NCBI GenBank assembly: GCA_958295665.1
Contig: OY282558.1
Span: 461,874,995 to 461,938,994, forward strand
Source: Tipula vernalis
Lineage: Eukaryota > Arthropoda > Insecta > Diptera > Tipulidae
Length of the DNA: 64,000 bases
Reading direction: 5' to 3'
A model generated the notes under the pieces. It saw only the letters and a program-made list of their open reading frames with translations, had not been told where the DNA came from and searched no databases. The position numbers and the translations under genes are program-made. This document shows, piece by piece, positions 50,024 to 63,725 of this stretch (positions are counted from its first letter, which is position 1; the number at the start of each line of letters is the position of its first letter).

Positions 50024-50171
50024 ATGTATGGTATAGCAATTACAGGTCTCGTGACCTATCATTTAAGGTATCAAGAACCGCAATCAGAGCACAATTGTAG
50101 ATTTCGGATTTTTACAGCTCTGAATCGGCTGAGCAGTAAGGTGATTTTCTTCGAATCGATTTTTCTGTGAA
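50024..50171 (+). repeat. Short S monomer (148 bp)
   Basis: GAGCTATAGTAAGG is shortened to GAGCAGTAAGG near 50131. The preceding body also has CTATTATAAGG and CGAATAGAAC, so two private changes lie close together. Confidence 0.88.
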
Positions 50172-51167
50172 ATGTATGGAAATAATCAACCAATTTTAAC
50201 GCGGTTTGGCATAACAATTACAAGTCTCGAGACCTATCATTTGAGGTATCAAGAACCGCAATCGGAGCACAATTGCAGATTTCGGATTTTTACAGCTCTG
50301 AATCGGCTGAGCTATAGTAAGGTGATTTTCTTCGAATCGAACTTTCTTCGAAATGTATGGTATAGCAATTACAGGTCTCGTGACCTATCATTTAAGGTAT
50401 CAAGAACCGCAATCAGAGCACAATTGTAGATTTCGGATTTTTACAGCTCTGAATCGGCTGAGCTATAGTAAGGTGATTTTCTTCGAATCGATTTTTCTGT
50501 GAAATGTATGGAAATAATCAACCAATTTTAAAGCGGTTTGGCATAACAATTACAAGTCCCGAGACCTATCATTTGAGGTATCAAGAACCGCAATCGGAGC
50601 ACAATTGCAGATTTCGGATTTATACAGCTCTGAATCGGCTGAGCTATAGTAAGGTGATTTTCTTCGAATCGATTTTTCTGTGAAATGTATGGAAATAATC
50701 AACCAATTTTAACGCGGTTTGGCATAACAATTACAAGTCCCGAGACCTATCATTTGAGGTATCAAGAACCGCAATCGGAGCACAATTGCAGATTTCGGAT
50801 TTTTACAGCTCTGAATCGGCTGAGCTATAGTAAGGTGATTTTCTTCGAGTCGAACTTTCTTCGAAATATATGGTATAGCAATTACAGGCCTCGTGACCTA
50901 TCATTTGAGGTATCAAGAACCGCAATCGGAGCACAATTGCAGATTTCGGATTTTTACAGCTCTGAATCGGCTGAGCTATAGTAAGGTGATTTTCTTCGAA
51001 TCGAACTTTCTTCGAAATGTATGGTATAGCAATTACAGGTCTCGTGACCTATCATTTAAGGTATCAAGAACCGCAATCAGAGCACAATTGTAGATTTCGG
51101 ATTTTTACAGCTCTGAATCGGCTGAGCTATAGTAAGGTGATTTTCTTCGAATCGATTTTTCTGTGAA

Positions 51168-51351
51168 ATGTATGGAAATAATCAACCAATTTTAACGCGG
51201 TTTGGCATAACAATTACAAGTCTCGAGACCTATCATTTGAGGTATCAAGAACCGCAATCGGAGCACAATTGCAGATTTCGGATTTTTACAGCTCTGAATC
51301 GGCTGAGCTATTATAGTAAGGTGATTTTCTTCGAATCGAACTTTCTTCGAA
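51168..51351 (+). repeat. Long L monomer (184 bp)
   Basis: GAGCTATAGTAAGG is lengthened to GAGCTATTATAGTAAGG near 51307, a 3-bp insertion consistent with slippage in the TAT tract. Confidence 0.88.
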
Positions 51352-53645
51352 ATGTATGGTATAGCAATTACAGGTCTCGTGACCTATCATTTGAGGTATC
51401 AAGAACCGCAATCGGAGCACAATTGCAGATTTCGGATTTTTACAGCTCTGAATCGGCTGAGCTATAGTAAGGTGATTTTCTTCGAATCGAACTTTCTTCG
51501 AAATGTATGGTATAGCAATTACAGGTCTCGTGACCTATCATTTAAGGTATCAAGAACCGCAATCAGAGCACAATTGTAGATTTCGGATTTTTACAGCTCT
51601 GAATCGGCTGAGCTATAGTAAGGTGATTTTCTTCGAATCGATTTTTCTGTGAAATGTATGGAAATAATCAACCAATTTTAACGCGGTTTGGCATAACAAT
51701 TACAAGTCCCGAGACCTATCATTTGAGGTATCAAGAACCGCAATCAGAGCACAATTGTAGATTTCGGATTTTTACAGCTCTGAATCGGCTGAGCTATAGT
51801 AAGGTGATTTTCTTCGAATCGATTTTTCTGTGAAATGTATGGAAATAATCAACCAATTTTAACGCGGTTTGGCATAACAATTACAAGTCCCGAGACCTAT
51901 CATTTGAGGTATCAAGAACCGTAATCGGAGCACAATTGCAGATTTCGGATTTTTACAGCTCTGAATCGGCTGAGCTATAGTAAGGTGATTTTCTTCGAAT
52001 CGAACTTTCTTCGAAATGTATGGTATAGCAATTACAGGTCTCGTGACCTATCATTTGAGGTATCAAGAACCGCAATCGGAGCACAATTGCAGATTTCGGA
52101 TTTTTACAGCTCTGAATCGGCTGAGCTATAGTAAGGTGATTTTCTTCGAATCGAACTTTCTTCGAAATGTATGGTATAGCAATTACAGGTCTCGTGACCT
52201 ATCATTTAAGGTATCAAGAACCGCAATCAGAGCACAATTGTAGATTTCGGATTTTTACAGCTCTGAATCGGCTGAGCTATAGTAAGGTGATTTTCTTCGA
52301 ATCGATTTTTCTGTGAAATGTATGGAAATAATCAACCAATTTTAACGCGGTTTGGCATAACAATTACAAGTCCCGAGACCTATCATTTGAGGTATCAAGA
52401 ACCGCAATCAGAGCACAATTGTAGATTTCGGATTTTTACAGCTCTGAATCGGCTGAGCTATAGTAAGGTGATTTTCTTCGAATCGATTTTTCTGTGAAAT
52501 GTATGGAAATAATCAACCAATTTTAACGCGGTTTGGCATAACAATTACAAGTCTCGAGACCTATCATTTGAGGTATCAAGAAACGCAATCGGAGCACAAT
52601 TGCAGATTTCGGATTTTTACAGCTCTGAATCGGCTGAGCTATAGTAAGGTGATTTTCTTCGAATCGAACTTTCTTCGAAATGTATGGTATAGCAATTACA
52701 GGTCTCGTGACCTATCATTTGAGGTATCAAGAACCGCAATCGGAGCACAATTGCAGATTTCGGATTTTTACAGCTCTGAATCGGCTGAGCTATAGTAAGG
52801 TGATTTTCTTCGAATCGATTTTTCTGTGAAATGTATGGAAATAATCAACCAATTTTAACGCGGTTTGGCATAACAATTACAAGTCCCGAGACCTATCATT
52901 TGAGGTATCAAGAACCGTAATCGGAGCACAATTGCAGATTTCGGATTTTTACAGCTCTGAATCGGCTGAGCTATAGTAAGGTGATTTTCTTCGAATCGAA
53001 CTTTCTTCGAAATGTATGGTATAGCAATTACAGGTCTCGTGACCTATCATTTGAGGTATCAAGAACCGCAATCGGAGCATAATTGTAGATTTCGGATTTT
53101 TACAGCTCTGAATCGGCTGAGCTATAGTAAGGTGATTTTCTTCGAATCGATTTTTCTGTGAAATGTATGGAAATAATCAACCAATTTTAACGCGGTTTGG
53201 CATAACAATTACAAGTCCCGAGACCTATCATTTGAGGTATCAAGAACCGCAATCGGAGCACAATTGCAGATTTCGGATTTTTACAGCTCTGAATCGGCTG
53301 AGCTATAGTAAGGTGATTTTCTTCGAATCGAACTTTCTTCGAAATGTATGGTATAGCAATTACAGGTCTCGTGACCTATCATTTGAGGTATCAAGAACCG
53401 CAATCGGAGCACAATTGCAGATTTCGGATTTTTACAGCTCTGAATCGGCTGAGCTATAGTAAGGTGATTTTCTTCGAATCGAACTTTCTTCGAAATGTAT
53501 GGTATAGCAATTACAGGTCTCGTGACCTATCATTTGAGGTATCAAGAACCGCAATCGGAGCACAATTGCAGATTTCGGATTTTTACAGCTCTGAATCGGC
53601 TGAGCTATAGTAAGGTGATTTTCTTCGAATCGATTTTTCTGTGAA

Positions 53646-56600
53646 ATGTATGGAAATAATCAACCAATTTTAACGCGGTTTGGCATAACAATTACAAGTC
53701 CCGAGACCTATCCTTTGAGGTATCAAGAACCGTAATCGGAGCACAATTGCAGATTTCGGATTTTTACAGCTCTGAATCGGCTGAGCTATAGTAAGGTGAT
53801 TTTCTTCGAATCGAACTTTCTTCGAAATGTATGGTATAGCAATTACAGGTCTCGTGACCTATCATTTGAGGTATCAAGAACCGCAATCGGAGCACAATTG
53901 CAGATTTCGGATTTTTACAGCTCTGAATCGGCTGAGCTATAGTAAGGTGATTTTCTTCGAATCGAACTTTCTTCGAAATGTATGGTATAGCAATTACAGG
54001 TCTCGTGACCTATCATTTAAGGTATCAAGAACCGCAATCAGAGCACAATTGTAGATTTCGGATTTTTACAGCTCTGAATCGGCTGAGCTATAGTAAGGTG
54101 ATTTTCTTCGAATCGATTTTTCTGTGAAATGTATGGAAATAATCAACCAATTTTAACGCGGTTTGGCATAACAATTACAAGTCCCGAGACCTATCATTTG
54201 AGGTATCAAGAACCGCAATCAGAGCACAATTGTAGATTTCGGATTTTTACAGCTCTGAATCGGCTGAGCTATAGTAAGGTGATTTTCTTCGAATCGATTT
54301 TTCTGTGAAATGTATGGAAATAATCAACCAATTTTAACGCGGTTTGGCATAACAATTACAAGTCCCGAGACCTATCATTTGAGGTATCAAGAACCGCAAT
54401 CGGAGCACAATTGCAGATTTCGGATTTTTACAGCTCTGAATCGGCTGAGCTATAGTAAGGTGATTTTCTTCGAATCGAACTTTCTTCGAAATGTATGGTA
54501 TAGCAATTACAGGTCTCGTGACCTATCATTTGAGGTATCAAGAACCGCAATCGGAGCACAATTGCAGATTTCGGATTTTTACAGCTCTGAATCGGCTGAG
54601 CTATAGTAAGGTGATTTTCTTCGAATCGATTTTTCTGTGAAATGTATGGAAATAATCAACCAATTTTAACGCGGTTTGGCATAACAATTACAAGTCTCGA
54701 GACCTATCATTTGAGGTATCAAGAACCGCAATCGGAGCACAATTGCAGATTTCGGATTTTTACAGCTCTGAATCGGCTGAGCTATAGTAAGGTGATTTTC
54801 TTCGAATCGAACTTTCTTCGAAATGTATGGTATAGCAATTACAGGTCTCGTGACCTATCATTTAAGGTATCAAGAACCGCAATCAGAGCACAATTGTAGA
54901 TTTCGGATTTTTACAGCTCTGAATCGGCTGAGCTATAGTAAGGTGATTTTCTTCGAATCGATTTTTCTGTGAAATGTATGGAAATAATCAACCAATTTTA
55001 ACGCGGTTTGGCTTAACAATTACAAGTCCCGAGACCTATCATTTGAGGTATCAAGAACCGCAATCGGAGCACAATTGCAGATTTCGGATTTTTACAGCTC
55101 TGAATCGGCTGAGCTATAGTAAGGTGATTTTCTTCGAATCGATTTTTCTGTGAAATGTATGGAAATAATCAACCAATTTTAACGCGGTTTGGCATAACAA
55201 TTACAAGTCCCGAGACCTATCATTTGAGGTATCAAGAACCGCAATCGGAGCACAATTGCAGATTTCGGATTTTTACAGCTCTGAATCGGCTGAGCTATAG
55301 TAAGGTGATTTTCTTCGAATCGAACTTTCTTCGAAATATATGGTATAGCAATTACAGGTCTCGTGACCTATCATTTGAGGTATCAAGAACCGCAATCGGA
55401 GCACAATTGCAGATTTCGGATTTGTACAGCTCTGAATCGGCTGAGCTATAGTAAGGTGATTTTCTTCGAATCGAACTTTCTTCGAAATGTATGGTATAGC
55501 AATTACAGGTCTCGTGACCTATCATTTAAGGTATCAAGAACCGCAATCAGAGCACAATTGTAGATTTCGGATTTTTACAGCTCTGAATCGGCTGAGCTAT
55601 AGTAAGGTGATTTTCTTCGAATCGATTTTTCTGTGAAATGTATGGAAATAATCAACCAATTTTAACGCGGTTTGGCATAACAATTACAAGTCTCGAGACC
55701 TATCATTTGAGGTATCAAGAACCGCAATCGGAGCACAATTGCAGATTTCGGATTTTTACAGCTCTGAATCGGCTGAGCTATAGTAAGGTGATTTTCTTCG
55801 AATCGAACTTTCTTCGAAATGTATGGTATAGCAATTACAGGTCTCGTGACCTATCATTTGAGGTATCAAGAACCGCAATCGGAGCACAATTGCAGATTTC
55901 GGATTTTTACAGCTCTGAATCGGCTGAGCTATAGTAAGGTGATTTTCTTCGAATCGATTTTTCTGTGAAATGTATGGAAATAATCAACCAATTTTAACGC
56001 GGTTTGGCATAACAATTACAAGTCCCGAGACCTATCATTTGAGGTATCAAGAACCGTAATCGGAGCACAATTGCAGATTTCGGATTTTTACAGCTCTGAA
56101 TCGGCTGAGCTATAGTAAGGTGATTTTCTTCGAATCGAACTTTCTTCGAAATGTATGGTATAGCAATTACAGGTCTCGTGACCTATCATTTAAGGTATCA
56201 AGAACCGCAATCAGAGCACAATTGTAGATTTCGGATTTTTACAGCTCTGAATCGGCTGAGCTATAGTAAGGTGATTTTCTTCGAATCGATTTTTCTGTGA
56301 AATGTATGGAAATAATCAACCAATTTTAACGCGGTTTGGCATAACAATTACAAGTCCCGAGACCTATCATTTGAGGTATCAAGAACCGCAATCAGAGCAC
56401 AATTGTAGATTTCGGATTTTTACAGCTCTGAATCGGCTGAGCTATAGTAAGGTGATTTTCTTCGAATCGATTTTTCTGTGAAATGTATGGAAATAATCAA
56501 CCAATTTTAACGCGGTTTGGCATAACAATTACAAGTCTCGAGACCTATCATTTGAGGTATCAAGAAACGCAATCGGAGCACAATTGCAGATTTCGGATTT

Positions 56601-57120
56601 TTACAGCTCTGAATCGGCTGAGCTATAGTAAGGTGATTTTCTTCGAATCGAACTTTCTTCGAAATGTATGGTATAGCAATTACAGGTCTCGTGACCTATC
56701 ATTTGAGGTATCAAGAACCGCAATCGGAGCACAATTGCAGATTTCGGATTTTTACAGCTCTGAATCGGCTGAGCTATAGTAAGGTGATTTTCTTCGAATC
56801 GATTTTTCTGTGAAATGTATGGAAATAATCAACCAATTTTAACGCGGTTTGGCATAACAATTACAAGTCCCGAGACCTATCATTTGAGGTATCAAGAACC
56901 GTAATCGGAGCACAATTGCAGATTTCGGATTTTTACAGCTCTGAATCGGCTGAGCTATAGTAAGGTGATTTTCTTCGAATCGAACTTTCTTCGAAATGTA
57001 TGGTATAGCAATTACAGGTCTCGTGACCTATCATTTGAGGTATCAAGAACCGCAATCGGAGCATAATTGTAGATTTCGGATTTTTACAGCTCTGAATCGG
57101 CTGAGCTATAGTAAGGTGAT
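53646..57120 (+). repeat. Duplicated segment, copy 1 (spacing 5584 bp)
   Basis: Private markers TATCCTTTGAGG (53709), GGCTTAACAATTAC (55010), CAAGAAACGCAATC (about 56570) and GAGCATAATTGTAG (about 57060) all recur 5584 or 5583 bp downstream, and the L/S order is identical. The spacing equals 15 L + 19 S. The left limit lies between about 53.44 and 53.65 kb and the right limit near 57.1 kb, where S (57147) faces L (62730). Confidence 0.9.
55155..56150 (+). repeat. Type I-order hexamer, right-domain subtype
   Basis: Order is L-S-S-L-S-L with total 996 bp, like the central block but without the E-variant L. The first S carries AAATATATGG at its anchor and TTTGTACAGC in its body, and the sixth monomer has CCGTAATCGG. 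The same subtype occurs complete at 60738-61733 and 62730-63725 and partly at 58113-58927. Confidence 0.88.
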
Positions 57121-60100
57121 TTTCTTCGAATCGAACTTTCTTCGAAATATATGGTATAGCAATTACAGGTCTCGTGACCTATCATTTGAGGTATCAAGAA
57201 CCGCAATCGGAGCACAATTGCAGATTTCGGATTTGTACAGCTCTGAATCGGCTGAGCTATAGTAAGGTGATTTTCTTCGAATCGAACTTTCTTCGAAATG
57301 TATGGTATAGCAATTACAGGTCTCGTGACCTATCATTTAAGGTATCAAGAACCGCAATCAGAGCACAATTGTAGATTTCGGATTTTTACAGCTCTGAATC
57401 GGCTGAGCTATAGTAAGGTGATTTTCTTCGAATCGATTTTTCTGTGAAATGTATGGAAATAATCAACCAATTTTAACGCGGTTTGGCATAACAATTACAA
57501 GTCTCGAGACCTATCATTTGAGGTATCAAGAACCGCAATCGGAGCACAATTGCAGATTTCGGATTTTTACAGCCCTGAATCGGCTGAGCTATAGTAAGGT
57601 GATTTTCTTCGAATCGAACTTTCTTCGAAATGTATGGTATAGCAATTACAGGTCTCGTGACCTATCATTTGAGGTATCAAGAACCGCAATCGGAGCACAA
57701 TTGCAGATTTCGGATTTTTACAGCTCTGAATCGGCTGAGCTATAGTAAGGTGATTTTCTTCGAATCGATTTTTCTGTGAAATGTATGGAAATAATCAACC
57801 AATTTTAACGCGGTTTGGCATAACAATTACAAGTCCCGAGACCTATCATTTGAGGTATCAAGAACCGTAATCGGAGCACAATTGCAGATTTCGGATTTTT
57901 ACAGCTCTGAATCGGCTGAGCTATAGTAAGGTGATTTTCTTCGAATCGAACTTTCTTCGAAATGTATGGTATAGCAATTACAGGTCTCGTGACCTATCAT
58001 TTGAGGTATCAAGAACCGCAATCGGAGCATAATTGTAGATTTCGGATTTTTACAGCTCTGAATCGGCTGAGCTATAGTAAGGTGATTTTCTTCGAATCGA
58101 TTTTTCTGTGAAATGTATGGAAATAATCAACCAATTTTAACGCGGTTTGGCATAACAATTACAAGTCCCGAGACCTATCATTTGAGGTATCAAGAACCGC
58201 AATCGGAGCACAATTGCAGATTTCGGATTTTTACAGCTCTGAATCGGCTGAGCTATAGTAAGGTGATTTTCTTCGAATCGAACTTTCTTCGAAATATATG
58301 GTATAGCAATTACAGGTCTCGTGACCTATCATTTGAGGTATCAAGAACCGCAATCGGAGCACAATTGCAGATTTCGGATTTGTACAGCTCTGAATCGGCT
58401 GAGCTATAGTAAGGTGATTTTCTTCGAATCGAACTTTCTTCGAAATGTATGGTATAGCAATTACAGGTCTCGTGACCTATCATTTAAGGTATCAAGAACC
58501 GCAATCAGAGCACAATTGTAGATTTCGGATTTTTACAGCTCTGAATCGGCTGAGCTATAGTAAGGTGATTTTCTTCGAATCGATTTTTCTGTGAAATGTA
58601 TGGAAATAATCAACCAATTTTAACGCGGTTTGGCATAACAATTACAAGTCTCGAGACCTATCATTTGAGGTATCAAGAACCGCAATCGGAGCACAATTGC
58701 AGATTTCGGATTTTTACAGCTCTGAATCGGCTGAGCTATAGTAAGGTGATTTTCTTCGAATCGAACTTTCTTCGAAATGTATGGTATAGCAATTACAGGT
58801 CTCGTGACCTATCATTTGAGGTATCAAGAACCGCAATCGGAGCACAATTGCAGATTTCGGATTTTTACAGCTCTGAATCGGCTGAGCTATAGTAAGGTGA
58901 TTTTCTTCGAATCGAACTTTCTTCGAAATATATGGTATAGCAATTACAGGTCTCGTGACCTATCATTTGAGGTATCAAGAACCGCAATCGGAGCACAATT
59001 GCAGATTTCGGATTTGTACAGCTCTGAATCGGCTGAGCTATAGTAAGGTGATTTTCTTCGAATCGAACTTTCTTCGAAATGTATGGTATAGCAATTACAG
59101 GTCTCGTGACCTATCATTTGAGGTATCAAGAACCGCAATCGGAGCACAATTGCAGATTTCGGATTTTTACAGCTCTGAATCGGCTGAGCTATAGTAAGGT
59201 GATTTTCTTTGAATCGATTTTTCTGTGAAATGTATGGAAATAATCAACCAATTTTAACGCGGTTTGGCATAACAATTACAAGTCCCGAGACCTATCCTTT
59301 GAGGTATCAAGAACCGTAATCGGAGCACAATTGCAGATTTCGGATTTTTACAGCTCTGAATCGGCTGAGCTATAGTAAGGTGATTTTCTTCGAATCGAAC
59401 TTTCTTCGAAATGTATGGTATAGCAATTACAGGTCTCGTGACCTATCATTTGAGGTATCAAGAACCGCAATCGGAGCACAATTGCAGATTTCGGATTTTT
59501 ACAGCTCTGAATCGGCTGAGCTATAGTAAGGTGATTTTCTTCGAATCGAACTTTCTTCGAAATGTATGGTATAGCAATTACAGGTCTCGTGACCTATCAT
59601 TTAAGGTATCAAGAACCGCAATCAGAGCACAATTGTAGATTTCGGATTTTTACAGCTCTGAATCGGCTGAGCTATAGTAAGGTGATTTTCTTCGAATCGA
59701 TTTTTCTGTGAAATGTATGGAAATAATCAACCAATTTTAACGCGGTTTGGCATAACAATTACAAGTCCCGAGACCTATCATTTGAGGTATCAAGAACCGC
59801 AATCAGAGCACAATTGTAGATTTCGGATTTTTACAGCTCTGAATCGGCTGAGCTATAGTAAGGTGATTTTCTTCGAATCGATTTTTCTGTGAAATGTATG
59901 GAAATAATCAACCAATTTTAACGCGGTTTGGCATAACAATTACAAGTCCCGAGACCTATCATTTGAGGTATCAAGAACCGCAATCGGAGCACAATTGCAG
60001 ATTTCGGATTTTTACAGCTCTGAATCGGCTGAGCTATAGTAAGGTGATTTTCTTCGAATCGAACTTTCTTCGAAATGTATGGTATAGCAATTACAGGTCT

Positions 60101-60557
60101 CGTGACCTATCATTTGAGGTATCAAGAACCGCAATCGAAACACAATTGCAGATTTCGGATTTTTACAGCTCTGAATCGGCTGAGCTATAGTAAGGTGATT
60201 TTCTTCGAATCGATTTTTCTGTGAAATGTATGGAAATAATCAACCAATTTTAACGCGGTTTGGCATAACAATTACAAGTCTCGAGACCTATCATTTGAGG
60301 TATCAAGAACCGCAATCGGAGCACAATTGCAGATTTCGGATTTTTACAGCTCTGAATCGGCTGAGCTATAGTAAGGTGATTTTCTTCGAATCGAACTTTC
60401 TTCGAAATGTATGGTATAGCAATTACAGGTCTCGTGACCTATCATTTAAGGTATCAAGAACCGCAATCAGAGCACAATTGTAGATTTCGGATTTTTACAG
60501 CTCTGAATCGGCTGAGCTATAGTAAGGTGATTTTCTTCGAATCGATTTTTCTGTGAA

Positions 60558-60737
60558 ATGTATGGAAATAATCAACCAATTTTAACGCGGTTTGGCTTAA
60601 CAATTACATTCCCGAGACCTATCATTTGAGGTATCAAGAACCGCAATCGGAGCACAATTGCAGATTTCGGATTTTTACAGCTCTGAATCGGCTGAGCTAT
60701 AGTAAGGTGATTTTCTTCGAATCGATTTTTCTGTGAA
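60558..60737 (+). repeat. L monomer with 1-bp deletion (180 bp)
   Basis: TTACAAGTCCCGAG becomes TTACATTCCCGAG near 60605. The homologous L in the upstream duplicate (54974) is intact, so the change arose after the 5.58-kb duplication. Confidence 0.86.
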
Positions 60738-61733
60738 ATGTATGGAAATAATCAACCAATTTTAACGCGGTTTGGCATAACAATTACAAGTCCCGAGACC
60801 TATCATTTGAGGTATCAAGAACCGCAAACGGAGCACAATTGCAGATTTCGGATTTTTACAGCTCTGAATCGGCTGAGCTATAGTAAGGTGATTTTCTTCG
60901 AATCGAACTTTCTTCGAAATATATGGTATAGCAATTACAGGTCTCGTGACCTATCATTTGAGGTATCAAGAACCGCAATCGGAGCACAATTGCAGATTTC
61001 GGATTTGTACAGCTCTGAATCGGCTGAGCTATAGTAAGGTGATTTTCTTCGAATCGAACTTTCTTCGAAATGTATGGTATAGCAATTACAGGTCTCGTGA
61101 CCTATCATTTAAGGTATCAAGAACCGCAATCAGAGCACAATTGTAGATTTCGGATTTTTACAGCTCTGAATCGGCTGAGCTATAGTAAGGTGATTTTCTT
61201 CGAATCGATTTTTCTGTGAAATGTATGGAAATAATCAACCAATTTTAACGCGGTTTGGCATAACAATTACAAGTCTCGAGACCTATCATTTGAGGTATCA
61301 AGAACCGCAATCGGAGCACAATTGCAGATTTCGGATTTTTACAGCTCTGAATCGGCTGAGCTATAGTAAGGTGATTTTCTTCGAATCGAACTTTCTTCGA
61401 AATGTATGGTATAGCAATTACAGGTCTCGTGACCTATCATTTGAGGTATCAAGAACCGCAATCGGAGCACAATTGCAGATTTCGGATTTTTACAGCTCTG
61501 AATCGGCTGAGCTATAGTAAGGTGATTTTCTTCGAATCGATTTTTCTGTGAAATGTATGGAAATAATCAACCAATTTTAACGCGGTTTGGCATAACAATT
61601 ACAAGTCCCGAGACCTATCATTTGAGGTATCAAGAACCGTAATCGGAGCACAATTGCAGATTTCGGATTTTTACAGCTCTGAATCGGCTGAGCTATAGTA
61701 AGGTGATTTTCTTCGAATCGAACTTTCTTCGAA
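60738..61733 (+). repeat. Type I-order hexamer, right-domain subtype
   Basis: Homologue of the unit at 55155, displaced by 5583 bp; a 1-bp deletion just upstream accounts for the difference from 5584. A private CGCAAACGG substitution lies in the first L near 60828. Confidence 0.88.
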
Positions 61734-62729
61734 ATGTATGGTATAGCAATTACAGGTCTCGTGACCTATCATTTAAGGTATCAAGAACCGCAATCAGAGC
61801 ACAATTGTAGATTTCGGATTTTTACAGCTCTGAATCGGCTGAGCTATAGTAAGGTGATTTTCTTCGAATCGATTTTTCTGTGAAATGTATGGAAATAATC
61901 AACCAATTTTAACGCGGTTTGGCATAACAATTACAAGTCCCGAGACCTATCATTTGAGGTATCAAGAACCGCAATCAGAGCACAATTGTAGATTTCGGAT
62001 TTTTACAGCTCTGAATCGGCTGAGCTATAGTAAGGTGATTTTCTTCGAATCGATTTTTCTGTGAAATGTATGGAAATAATCAACCAATTTTAACGCGGTT
62101 TGGCATAACAATTACAAGTCTCGAGACCTATCATTTGAGGTATCAAGAAACGCAATCGGAGCACAATTGCAGATTTCGGATTTTTACAGCTCTGAATCGG
62201 CTGAGCTATAGTAAGGTGATTTTCTTCGAATCGAACTTTCTTCGAAATGTATGGTATAGCAATTACAGGTCTCGTGACCTATCATTTGAGGTATCAAGAA
62301 CCGCAATCGGAGCACAATTGCAGATTTCGGATTTTTACAGCTCTGAATCGGCTGAGCTATAGTAAGGTGATTTTCTTCGAATCGATTTTTCTGTGAAATG
62401 TATGGAAATAATCAACCAATTTTAACGCGGTTTGGCATAACAATTACAAGTCCCGAGACCTATCATTTGAGGTATCAAGAACCGTAATCGGAGCACAATT
62501 GCAGATTTCGGATTTTTACAGCTCTGAATCGGCTGAGCTATAGTAAGGTGATTTTCTTCGAATCGAACTTTCTTCGAAATGTATGGTATAGCAATTACAG
62601 GTCTCGTGACCTATCATTTGAGGTATCAAGAACCGCAATCGGAGCATAATTGTAGATTTCGGATTTTTACAGCTCTGAATCGGCTGAGCTATAGTAAGGT
62701 GATTTTCTTCGAATCGATTTTTCTGTGAA

Positions 62730-63725
62730 ATGTATGGAAATAATCAACCAATTTTAACGCGGTTTGGCATAACAATTACAAGTCCCGAGACCTATCATTT
62801 GAGGTATCAAGAACCGCAATCGGAGCACAATTGCAGATTTCGGATTTTTACAGCTCTGAATCGGCTGAGCTATAGTAAGGTGATTTTCTTCGAATCGAAC
62901 TTTCTTCGAAATATATGGTATAGCAATTACAGGTCTCGTGACCTATCATTTGAGGTATCAAGAACCGCAATCGGAGCACAATTGCAGATTTCGGATTTGT
63001 ACAGCTCTGAATCGGCTGAGCTATAGTAAGGTGATTTTCTTCGAATCGAACTTTCTTCGAAATGTATGGTATAGCAATTACAGGTCTCGTGACCTATCAT
63101 TTAAGGTATCAAGAACCGCAATCAGAGCACAATTGTAGATTTCGGATTTTTACAGCTCTGAATCGGCTGAGCTATAGTAAGGTGATTTTCTTCGAATCGA
63201 TTTTTCTGTGAAATGTATGGAAATAATCAACCAATTTTAACGCGGTTTGGCATAACAATTACAAGTCTCGAGACCTATCATTTGAGGTATCAAGAACCGC
63301 AATCGGAGCACAATTGCAGATTTCGGATTTTTACAGCTCTGAATCGGCTGAGCTATAGTAAGGTGATTTTCTTCGAATCGAACTTTCTTCGAAATGTATG
63401 GTATAGCAATTACAGGTCTCGTGACCTATCATTTGAGGTATCAAGAACCGCAATCGGAGCACAATTGCAGATTTCGGATTTTTACAGCTCTGAATCGGCT
63501 GAGCTATAGTAAGGTGATTTTCTTCGAATCGATTTTTCTGTGAAATGTATGGAAATAATCAACCAATTTTAACGCGGTTTGGCATAACAATTACAAGTCC
63601 CGAGACCTATCATTTGAGGTATCAAGAACCGTAATCGGAGCACAATTGCAGATTTCGGATTTATACAGCTCTGAATCGGCTGAGCTATAGTAAGGTGATT
63701 TTCTTCGAATCGAACTTTCTTCGAA
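62730..63725 (+). repeat. Type I-order hexamer, right-domain subtype
   Basis: Third complete copy of this subtype, 1992 bp (two hexamer lengths) after the copy at 60738. Its last L has GGATTTATACAGC near 63658 instead of GGATTTTTACAGC. Confidence 0.88.

Larger units (their letters stand above)
46493..53645 (+). repeat. Array map, part 4: L-L-S trimer run
   Basis: Monomer anchors: 46493L 46674L 46855S 47006S 47157L 47338L 47519S 47670L 47851L 48032S 48183L 48364L 48545S 48696L 48877S 49028L 49209S 49360S 49511S 49662L 49843L 50024S 50172L 50353S 50504L 50685L 50866S 51017S 51168L 51352S 51503S 51654L 51835L 52016S 52167S 52318L 52499L 52680S 52831L 53012S 53163L 53344S 53495S. Three successive L-L-S trimers of 513 bp occupy 47157-48695. 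A type II hexamer lies at 49028-50023. A 3-bp deletion (148-bp S at 50024) and a 3-bp insertion (184-bp L at 51168) are present. 52318-53140 recurs 3984 bp downstream (12 L+S dimers). Confidence 0.94.
59230..62700 (+). repeat. Duplicated segment, copy 2 (spacing 5584 bp)
   Basis: Partner of 53646-57120. Private changes are CGAAACACAATTG near 60136, a 1-bp deletion with substitution giving TTACATTCCCGAG near 60607, and CGCAAACGG near 60828. TATCCTTTGAGG is at 59293 and GAGCATAATTGTAG at about 62643. Confidence 0.9.
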
